A program made the position numbers and the translations under genes. Below, one piece after another: positions 1 to 4,695 of a stretch of 5,227 nt of DNA. The notes beneath the pieces are model-generated. The model had not been told where the DNA came from and made no database searches. It worked only from the letters and a program-made list of their open reading frames with translations. Origin of the DNA: Sedimentibacter sp. (GTDB lineage Bacteria > Bacillota > Clostridia > Tissierellales > Sedimentibacteraceae); the NCBI GenBank assembly GCA_029256005.1, contig JAQSYS010000159.1, positions 1-5,227 of the forward strand, read 5' to 3'. The first letter of the stretch is position 1, and each line of letters starts with the position of its first letter.

Positions 1-152
1 AATCCAATTTGAACTCCAGATATTGTGCCTATGCCACCTTCATTAGCAACAGCTGCAGCCAGGTTGGACAATGAAACTCCTATGCCCATGCCACCTTGAA
101 TTATTGGAATCCTAGCTGTTAAATTGCCGATTTTTAATTCTTTTAATTCCAT
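1..152 (-). CDS. Nitronate monooxygenase family flavoprotein, N-terminal fragment
   Basis: This is the first 50 full codons of a minus-strand gene that runs off the left edge. The protein begins MELKELKIGNLTARIPIIQG and continues with GMGIGVSLSNLAAAVANEGG and IGTISGVQIG. The P-I-I-Q-G-G-M-G segment (residues 16-23), followed by a small-residue-rich helix and the NEGGIGTISG strand-loop (38-47), is the usual start of the FMN-binding TIM barrel in the nitronate monooxygenase (2-nitropropane dioxygenase) family. Family members oxidise alkyl nitronates using FMN and O2, and they are related to the enoyl-ACP reductase FabK. In anaerobes the physiological substrate is usually unknown. The ATG at 150-152 is supported by a GGAG site 5 nt upstream and by a consensus promoter at 195-223. 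The gene is transcribed divergently from the chemoreceptor, so it is a separate transcription unit. The family call is firm. A specific enzyme activity cannot be assigned, because the catalytic and substrate-binding part lies outside the window. Confidence 0.85.
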   Translation of the reverse strand, partial: MELKELKIGNLTARIPIIQGGMGIGVSLSNLAAAVANEGGIGTISGVQIG

Positions 153-194
153 AATTTCTCCAGTATTTTTAAAATCTATTTATTTGATACTCAA

Positions 195-223
195 AGTATA
201 TAGATGTTGCAGTGATTTGTCAA
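195..223 (-). promoter_or_regulatory. Vegetative (sigma-A type) promoter of the nitronate monooxygenase gene
   Basis: Read on the minus strand, a perfect -35 box TTGACA (218-223) is followed by a 17-bp spacer (201-217) and the -10 box TATACT (195-200), one base from consensus. Transcription should start near 188, giving a leader of roughly 36 nt to the ATG at 152. A small inverted repeat, ATACT-CAA-AGTAT (187-199), overlaps the -10 box and start point and could be an operator, although it is short enough to arise by chance. Confidence 0.8.
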
Positions 224-341
224 GATAAAAATATGGAGCTAACGAAAAAGGAGTACTCAATCACTATTCAAATTTATTATCATTATTTATAGAAATATAT
301 TTATTTTAATATTTTACATTTTTAATATATTATAACAATTA

Positions 342-375
342 TTTACATTAACATAAAATTGAAGTATGACGATAG
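342..375 (+). promoter_or_regulatory. Possible chemoreceptor promoter (motility sigma-D-like or weak sigma-A)
   Basis: Two overlapping readings are possible. As a motility (sigma-D/sigma-28) promoter, TAAC (349-352), a 15-bp spacer and GACGATAG (368-375) match 3 of 4 and 6 of 8 positions of TAAA-N15-GCCGATAA. As a vegetative promoter, TTTACA (342-347) with a 17-bp spacer leads to the poor -10 box TATGAC (365-370). The motility reading fits the usual control of chemoreceptor genes in motile Firmicutes. In such AT-rich DNA partial matches are common, so this is tentative. If it is real, the leader is about 125 nt long and includes the left repeat arm. Confidence 0.3.
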
Positions 376-406
376 ATAGAAGTGACAATATTAATAACTT
401 CCAGTA

Positions 407-437
407 ATAAAATTGTAGAATTAATTATAGCCTATCC
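407..437 (+). repeat. Left arm of the long inverted repeat flanking the chemoreceptor gene
   Basis: This 31-bp arm is the reverse complement of 2575-2605 at 28 of 31 positions. The mismatches fall at 409, 418 and 423. The inner 14 bp, ATTATAGCCTATCC (424-437), match perfectly. Similarity ends sharply after 437 on the gene side and fades before 407. The arm lies 71 bp before the chemoreceptor start codon and just downstream of the candidate promoter at 342-375. No open reading frame crosses it. Its role is unknown: it could be a recombination site, the end of a mobile element, a dispersed small repeat or a regulator-binding site. Confidence 0.9.
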
Positions 438-508
438 AAAACTATAAAAATTAAAGACCGTAATAGAGCGAAAACTTAATTAAGGTATTAACTGAGAGGA
501 ATTTATTA

Positions 509-2557
509 ATGATTGGTAAACTAAACAAAAAAACAAAAGAAATAAATGAAAAGAAAAGAATAGTAACAATAAGAACAAAACTTTTATCTGCTATAGCAAC
601 AACTTGTATAATTTTACTATCTATCAACAGTGGAATAATAATAGGAAATGTTAGAAAAGACTCTAACAAAGTTATGAATGATTTAATTTCAGCTGAAGCT
701 GGTAAGGTAAGTGAAGAGGCATCTGCTTACTTTGAAAAATATATAACTATTGCAGAAGTTGTAGCAACAAATCCAACTATACATGATTATTTGAAAAGCA
801 CCCAAACAGGTGTAAGCGTAACTACAAATCCGGACTATAATAATGTATTAAATATTCTAAGAAAAACTCAACAAGCATACAGCAATGTAGTCAGTTCCGT
901 CTATGTTGCAGAAGAAAGTCCATCTAGCTACATCACTTCATCAAAGACTGTAGTAAAAGAAGATGTTGATTTAACTGCTAAAGCATATTATTTAACATTG
1001 AAAGATGGGCAAACACACATTTCAGAGCCATATGTTGATGCAAACACAGGCGCTTTATGTGTTACCATATCAGTTCCAATAAAAATTGATAATCAAACTG
1101 TTGGAGAAGTGTGCGTTGATATATTGATAACTACGTTGAGCCAAATTACTGCTGATAGTACTTTAGGTGAGACAGGCAGTTTCATGCTGTTATCAAAAGA
1201 CAATAAAATTGTATACCACAAAGATTCAACATTTGTAAACAAAAATATCAAAGAATTAGAGTTTGACAGTAAAGTTGTAACTGCAGTGGAAGGTTTGAAT
1301 ACTGAAGAACTTATTTCATTCAATGAAGTTGAAATCCCTCATGTAGGATATCTAGATTTAATCGGTGAATCTGAATGGAAGTTAGTATCATATATGACAG
1401 AAGATGAATTTTCATCCACCACAGATAATTTAACCGCCATGACTGTAAGAAACAGCATAATAATTGGACTAATTTTAATAGCATTAGTTTATGTAGTTAT
1501 TACTAAATCTACAAAGCCTTTAAAAGAAATTCAAGATGTAGCTGACAAATTAGCCCAAGGCAACTTAGATGTGGCTATTAATGTTAATACAAATGATGAA
1601 ATTGGACTTTTAGGTATATCTATTTCTCATCTCATAGAGAGATTAAAGAAATATATTGACTATATAGATGAAAGCTCCTCTGTATTAAATAGTTTTGCTG
1701 CTAACGATTTTAGATTAAAGCTGAAAAATGATTATAGCGGTGAGTTTGAAAAACTAAAAACTGCAATGGTCAATATTAGCAATATGCAAAGACACATAAT
1801 AGGTGAAATTAAGGATGCATCTGCTATAATTGATAGCAGCTCTGAACAAATTGCTTATGGAGCTACTGCTACCTCTCAAGGTGCTACTGAGCAAGCAAGC
1901 GGAATTGAAGAATTATCTGCTGAAATATCTCAAATGGCAGATGCTATTGCTACAACAGCTAATAGCGCAAAAGAAGCAGGCAAAAAATCTCTAAAATCTA
2001 GTGAAGCAGTTAGTAACGGAAACAAGCAAATGGAAGAATTATTAAATGCTATTGATGAAATAAGTAATTCATCTAGTGAAATAGGCAAAATAATAAAAGT
2101 TATTGATGACATTGCATTTCAGACAAATATATTAGCATTAAATGCAGCAGTTGAAGCTGCAAGAGCTGGTGCAGCAGGCAAAGGGTTCGCTGTAGTAGCT
2201 GATGAAGTAAGAAACTTAGCTGGAAAATCTGCTGAAGCCGCTAAAACTACAACGAGCCTCATTGAAAACTCAGTTTCTTCCATTATAAAAGGAAGTGAGT
2301 TAGCCGGTAAAACTGGAGAAGCTTTAGCGATAGTAGTAGAAACAACTGAAGAAACCAGCGCGCTGATTAATAATATTGTAGAAATGTCTGAAGAACAAGC
2401 AATTGCTATTGAACAAATAAAGACAGGAATTGAACAAATATCCGAAGTTGTTCAGGAAAATGCTGCAACAGCTGAAAACTCAGCTGCAAACAGCGAGGAA
2501 CTAGCAGCACAAGTAGCAAATTTAAATGAATTAATGAACAAATTTATATTAGATTAA
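509..2557 (+). CDS. Methyl-accepting chemotaxis protein with dCache sensor domain
   Basis: This is a 682-residue transmembrane chemoreceptor that senses an extracellular signal and controls CheA kinase through CheW. The ATG at 509 follows GAGAGGA (494-500) by 8 nt. After a Lys-rich cytoplasmic N-terminus (1-23) come TM1 (about 24-47) and an extracellular double-Cache-like domain (about 50-305), with SEPYVDANTG at 172-181 and VCVDI at 201-205. TM2 follows (about 314-333), then a HAMP domain (about 334-386, with Pro337 and DEIG 363-366). A divergent HAMP-like linker (about 388-425) leads into the long signalling coiled coil. The hairpin tip reads IAFQTNILALNAAVEAARAG (535-554), followed by GFAVVADEVRNLAGKSAEAA, diagnostic of the MCP signal domain. 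There is no C-terminal NWETF-type tether for CheR/CheB. The usual Arg-x-Trp-Tyr part of the amino-acid dCache motif is replaced by TAKAYY (156-161), so the ligand is unknown. The gene is flanked by a long inverted repeat and appears to be transcribed alone. Confidence 0.96.
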   Translation: MIGKLNKKTKEINEKKRIVTIRTKLLSAIATTCIILLSINSGIIIGNVRKDSNKVMNDLISAEAGKVSEEASAYFEKYITIAEVVATNPTIHDYLKSTQTGVSVTTNPDYNNVLNILRKTQQAYSNVVSSVYVAEESPSSYITSSKTVVKEDVDLTAKAYYLTLKDGQTHISEPYVDANTGALCVTISVPIKIDNQTVGEVCVDILITTLSQITADSTLGETGSFMLLSKDNKIVYHKDSTFVNKNIKELEFDSKVVTAVEGLNTEELISFNEVEIPHVGYLDLIGESEWKLVSYMTEDEFSSTTDNLTAMTVRNSIIIGLILIALVYVVITKSTKPLKEIQDVADKLAQGNLDVAINVNTNDEIGLLGISISHLIERLKKYIDYIDESSSVLNSFAANDFRLKLKNDYSGEFEKLKTAMVNISNMQRHIIGEIKDASAIIDSSSEQIAYGATATSQGATEQASGIEELSAEISQMADAIATTANSAKEAGKKSLKSSEAVSNGNKQMEELLNAIDEISNSSSEIGKIIKVIDDIAFQTNILALNAAVEAARAGAAGKGFAVVADEVRNLAGKSAEAAKTTTSLIENSVSSIIKGSELAGKTGEALAIVVETTEETSALINNIVEMSEEQAIAIEQIKTGIEQISEVVQENAATAENSAANSEELAAQVANLNELMNKFILD

Positions 2558-2574
2558 ATTAAAATGTTTTAACA

Positions 2575-2605
2575 GGATAGGCTATAATCAATTTTACAAT
2601 TTAAT
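2575..2605 (-). repeat. Right arm of the long inverted repeat flanking the chemoreceptor gene
   Basis: This arm lies 17 bp after the chemoreceptor stop codon and is the reverse complement of 407-437 at 28 of 31 positions, with the perfect core GGATAGGCTATAAT at 2575-2588. It ends 9 bp before the -35 box of the oxidoreductase operon promoter (2615). Its position therefore fits both the end of a chemoreceptor cassette and an upstream regulatory site for the operon. No hairpin with a T-run is associated with it, so it does not look like a terminator. The immediate flanks of the two arms show no obvious direct duplication. Confidence 0.9.
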
Positions 2606-2614
2606 GGGCTGTGA

Positions 2615-2643
2615 TTTACATTTATTATTTTTTTAGTTATAAT
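2615..2643 (+). promoter_or_regulatory. Vegetative promoter of the 2-oxoacid:ferredoxin oxidoreductase operon
   Basis: TTTACA (2615-2620), an optimal 17-bp spacer and a perfect TATAAT (2638-2643) form a near-consensus sigma-A promoter. Transcription would start near 2650, leaving a leader of about 24 nt before the first gene at 2674. This is too short for a riboswitch or attenuator, so control is probably at initiation. The promoter suggests the operon is transcribed independently of the chemoreceptor gene upstream. Confidence 0.75.
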
Positions 2644-2662
2644 ATTAATAGAAAGAATCTAT

Positions 2663-2667
2663 GGAGG
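2663..2667 (+). promoter_or_regulatory. Ribosome binding site that fixes the ferredoxin subunit start
   Basis: GGAGG lies 6 nt before the ATG at 2674. The same frame stays open upstream to a GTG at 2611. That longer start would have no ribosome binding site, would contain the promoter -10 box, and would add residues (MIYIYYFFSY...) unlike any ferredoxin. The start at 2674 is therefore preferred. Confidence 0.85.
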
Positions 2668-2673
2668 TCTTTT

Positions 2674-2883
2674 ATGCAAAAGGTAAATGTGAGACAAGAA
2701 AGATGTAAGCAATGTGGAATATGCATAGTAAATTGTCCCAAAGAAGCAATTTCATTTGCAGAAGAAATCAATTTGAATGGATATAGACCAGCAGTTGTAG
2801 ATAACGAGAAATGTATAAGCTGTGGGAACTGCTATACCATATGCCCAGATTGGGTTTTCGAAATATTAGGAGAGGAGAATTGA
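2674..2883 (+). CDS. 2-oxoacid:ferredoxin oxidoreductase, delta subunit (2x[4Fe-4S] ferredoxin)
   Basis: This 69-residue iron-sulfur protein passes electrons from the catalytic subunits to soluble ferredoxin. Two complete CxxCxxCxxxCP motifs are visible: Cys11, 14, 17 and 21 (CKQCGICIVNCP) and Cys47, 50, 53 and 57 (CISCGNCYTICP). Each provides ligands for one [4Fe-4S] cluster. A loop containing GYRPAVVD (36-43) joins them, as in KorD/VorD subunits. It is the first gene of the operon, with its own GGAGG site, and its TGA stop lies 3 nt before the next start codon. Its location directly before the alpha, beta and gamma genes is what identifies it as the delta subunit rather than a free ferredoxin. 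The length is normal for this subunit and all eight cysteines are present. Confidence 0.92.
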   Translation: MQKVNVRQERCKQCGICIVNCPKEAISFAEEINLNGYRPAVVDNEKCISCGNCYTICPDWVFEILGEEN

Positions 2884-2886
2884 CAT

Positions 2887-3948
2887 ATGGGAGACATGAT
2901 TAAAGGCAATCATGCCATAGCTGAAGCAGCTCTTAGAGCTGGAGCAGAGTTTTATGCAGGATATCCAATTACACCCTCAACAGAAATTGTTGAGTATCTT
3001 TCAGAAAGAATGCCTGAGCTTGGAAGAGTATTTATTCAAGCAGAAAGCGAGGGAGCATCAATTAATATGGTAATTGGAGCTTCAGCTAGCGGTGCAAGAT
3101 GCTTCACTGCATCCTCAAGTGTAGGTATGACACTTAAGCAAGAAGGAATATCTCACTTAGCAGATATGAACTTACCTTTTCTTGCTGTAAACGTTACTAG
3201 GTATGGAAACGGCTTAGGAACACTTGATACTGGACAATCAGACTACAATAGAGACACAAGGGGCGGCGGAAGCGGAGACTATAGAAATATAGTATTATCA
3301 CCATCCGGACTTCAAGAAGCTGTTGATTTAGTAGGACTAGCCTTTGACCTAGCCGATAAATACAGGGTTGGAGCAATTCTACACACAGAAGCAGCTCTCG
3401 GACAGATGATGGAGCCTTGTGATATGCCTGAATTTAGAGAAGTAAAAAGAAGAGAAGATGGTATAAATGGAGATTATACCATAAAAAATAGAGTATCCCC
3501 ATTAACAGCAGACAGACGAAAAGAAGCAATAGAGTTGAAAGAAAGATATGAAATTATTAAAGCTAATGAGCAAAGATGGGAAGAAGGATACCTGGAGGAT
3601 GCAGATTATGTTATCGTGGCATATGGACTTGCAGGAAGGTCAGCAATGGGAGCAGTAGAGCAAATAAGGGCTGAAGGTCATAAAGTAGGATTCATTAGAC
3701 CTATCACTCTGTGGCCATTTCCTGAAAAAGCCTTTAGTAAAGTTAATCCAAATGTAAAGGGATATATTTCTGTTGAAGAAAACGCTTTAGGGCAAATGGT
3801 TGATGACATTGCACTTACATTAAAGAAATATAAAAACTCATCAACTCCTATTTATTGTTTAGCCTATGCTTTTGGAATACCTACAATGAAGAAAATAAAA
3901 GAGGATTTCCTTAGAATTAATGCCGGGGAATTAAAGGAGGTATACTAA
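2887..3948 (+). CDS. vorB: 2-oxoacid:ferredoxin oxidoreductase, alpha subunit (VorB/KorA type)
   Basis: This 353-residue subunit carries the pyrimidine-binding side of the thiamine-diphosphate site. The enzyme converts a 2-oxoacid plus CoA to acyl-CoA and CO2 and reduces ferredoxin. Visible family landmarks are GNHAIAEAALRAGA (7-20), GYPITPSTE (25-33), QAESEGASINMV (51-62), QEGISHLAD (85-93), GQSDYNRDTRGGGSGDYRN (116-134), LGQMMEP (171-177) and the C-terminal-domain motif RPITLWPFPE (271-280). The ATG at 2887 follows AGGAGAGGAG by 9 nt; a second ATG 9 nt later is less well placed. The length is typical of VorB. Within the family, several normally conserved spots appear changed: SSSVGMTL (77-84) where I remember SSPGISL, RYGNGLG (105-111) for RGGPGLG, and HTEAALG (166-172) for a Gly-Asp-containing segment. 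The 2-ketoisovalerate assignment, and hence the symbol, is therefore tentative; 2-oxoglutarate or another oxoacid is possible. An exact 9-bp inverted repeat lies inside the gene (3458-3482). Confidence 0.9.
   Translation: MGDMIKGNHAIAEAALRAGAEFYAGYPITPSTEIVEYLSERMPELGRVFIQAESEGASINMVIGASASGARCFTASSSVGMTLKQEGISHLADMNLPFLAVNVTRYGNGLGTLDTGQSDYNRDTRGGGSGDYRNIVLSPSGLQEAVDLVGLAFDLADKYRVGAILHTEAALGQMMEPCDMPEFREVKRREDGINGDYTIKNRVSPLTADRRKEAIELKERYEIIKANEQRWEEGYLEDADYVIVAYGLAGRSAMGAVEQIRAEGHKVGFIRPITLWPFPEKAFSKVNPNVKGYISVEENALGQMVDDIALTLKKYKNSSTPIYCLAYAFGIPTMKKIKEDFLRINAGELKEVY
3458..3482 (+). repeat. Perfect 9-bp inverted repeat inside the alpha subunit gene
   Basis: ATGGTATAA (3458-3466) and TTATACCAT (3474-3482) are exact reverse complements around a 7-base spacer, ATGGAGA. 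In RNA they could form a 9-bp, AU-rich hairpin. The site encodes DGINGDYTI in a probable linker between the two domains, so sequence constraint there may be low. It has no T-run and should not terminate transcription. Chance is a reasonable explanation in AT-rich DNA. Confidence 0.6.
3933..3940 (+). promoter_or_regulatory. Ribosome binding site supporting a TTG start for the beta subunit
   Basis: AAAGGAGG, nearly the full anti-16S complement, lies inside the last codons of the alpha gene and 9 nt before the TTG at 3950. The next in-frame ATG (3977) would remove the first nine residues and has no comparable site, so the TTG start is preferred. A strong binding site may offset the weaker initiation codon. 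Confidence 0.8.
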
Positions 3949-3949
3949 T

Positions 3950-4693
3950 TTGGCTAAGAAAAGAAAATTACCAGAAATGCTGGGAAAACAAATATCCTTC
4001 TGCCCAGGATGTGGACATGGAGTAGTAGTAAGATTAATTGCTGAATGTATTGAAGAGTTAGGTCAGACTAACAATGTTATATGGAATATAGGCGTTGGTT
4101 GCTATTCTTTGGCAAGTATAGGAATAAATGCGGACAAGTTTGACTCACTTCACGGGAAAGCCTCTGCTACATCTACTGCATTTAAAAAGCTTAATCCAGA
4201 TACTTTAATTATATCATATCAAGGTGATGGGGATGCATACAATATTGGAATTGGAGAAAGTATAAGCACCGCCTATAGAAATGAGAACATTACAGTTATA
4301 ACAGTAAATAACACTAATTATGGTATGACAGGAGGTCAGATGAGTGCCACCACATTGCCTGGCCAAATGACTACAACTTCTCCTAAAGGGAGAGACTGTG
4401 CAACAACAGGAATGCCAATAAAGTTTCCTGAACTTGTAGCAACACAATTTCCAAATGCTGCTTATGTAGCAAGAGGATCAGTAACATCTCCTGCAAATGT
4501 AAACAAGCTTAAAAAATATATAAAAAATGCTTTTGAGGCTCAATTAAATAATGAGGGATATAGTTTAGTAGAGGTTCTTTCACCATGCCCTACTAACTGG
4601 GGGATGACTCCTTTACAATCTCATGATAGAGTAGATAATGAAATCATGACATATTATCCTCTTGGTGAATTTAAGAAAAGGGAGGTAAAGTAA
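3950..4693 (+). CDS. 2-oxoacid:ferredoxin oxidoreductase, beta subunit (thiamine diphosphate-binding)
   Basis: This 247-residue subunit binds the diphosphate end of thiamine diphosphate through Mg2+. FCPGCGHG (17-24, Cys18 and Cys21) and GVGCYS (48-53, Cys51) are the conserved cysteine regions expected to contribute to the [4Fe-4S] cluster near the cofactor. HGKA (68-71) corresponds to the usual HGRA. GDGDAYNIGIGE (92-103) through VNNTNYGMTGGQ (119-130) is the GDG-x(n)-NN thiamine diphosphate motif. TTLPGQMTTTSPKGRD (134-149) and SLVEVLSPCPTNWGMTP (205-221) are typical of the KorB/VorA family. It starts with TTG one base after the alpha stop codon, behind a strong ribosome binding site. It is predicted to pair with the alpha subunit to form the active site. 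The length is normal. AYN after GDGD and the Lys in HGKA differ from the residues I expect in canonical Vor/Kor enzymes, which adds to the doubt over the substrate. Confidence 0.92.
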   Translation: MAKKRKLPEMLGKQISFCPGCGHGVVVRLIAECIEELGQTNNVIWNIGVGCYSLASIGINADKFDSLHGKASATSTAFKKLNPDTLIISYQGDGDAYNIGIGESISTAYRNENITVITVNNTNYGMTGGQMSATTLPGQMTTTSPKGRDCATTGMPIKFPELVATQFPNAAYVARGSVTSPANVNKLKKYIKNAFEAQLNNEGYSLVEVLSPCPTNWGMTPLQSHDRVDNEIMTYYPLGEFKKREVK

Positions 4694-4695
4694 AA

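Larger units (their letters stand above)
153..508. other. AT-rich divergent intergenic region
   Basis: These 356 bp separate the minus-strand flavoprotein gene from the plus-strand chemoreceptor gene. I find no convincing small gene, RNA gene or riboswitch. The region holds the flavoprotein promoter (195-223), a possible chemoreceptor promoter (about 342-375), the left arm of the long inverted repeat (407-437) and the chemoreceptor ribosome binding site (494-500). The stretch 260-360 is almost pure A/T with no recognisable element. Confidence 0.7.

Noticed and set aside
408..437. Left repeat arm read as a sigma-D promoter (TAAA ... GCCTATCC)
   Set aside because: The spacing is 18 bp rather than about 15, and the -10 match is poor at the GATAA part.
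376..508. A cyclic di-GMP or other riboswitch in the chemoreceptor leader
   Set aside because: Such riboswitches often precede clostridial chemoreceptors, but the leader is AT-rich with no GC-rich stems and no recognisable conserved core.
527..533. Run of seven A residues near the chemoreceptor start as a slippage-type phase switch
   Set aside because: Short A-runs are expected in a Lys-rich start of an AT-rich gene, and seven is short for reliable slippage.
1093..2112. Open frames antisense to the chemoreceptor gene (1093-1323 and 1930-2112)
   Set aside because: They lie entirely within a well-supported coding sequence, have no recognisable protein features and look like reverse-strand shadows.
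2126..2200. Ala in place of Glu in the receptor hairpin (RAGAAGKGF rather than RAGE-x-G)
   Set aside because: I recall this form as common in clostridial chemoreceptors, so it is not evidence of an unusual signalling tip.
2558..2574. Intrinsic terminator after the chemoreceptor gene (TTAAAATGTTTTAA)
   Set aside because: The stem is only A-U pairs with a tiny loop and no following T-run, so it is not a credible terminator.
400..2612. Target-site duplication outside the inverted repeat arms
   Set aside because: The left flank (TTCCAGT) and right flank (GGGCTGTG) share no direct repeat, so recent transposition is not supported.
2611..2673. Longer ferredoxin reading frame starting at GTG 2611
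   Set aside because: The extension has no ribosome binding site, contains the operon promoter -10 box, and encodes an aromatic-rich stretch unlike ferredoxins. GGAGG at 2663 fits the ATG at 2674.
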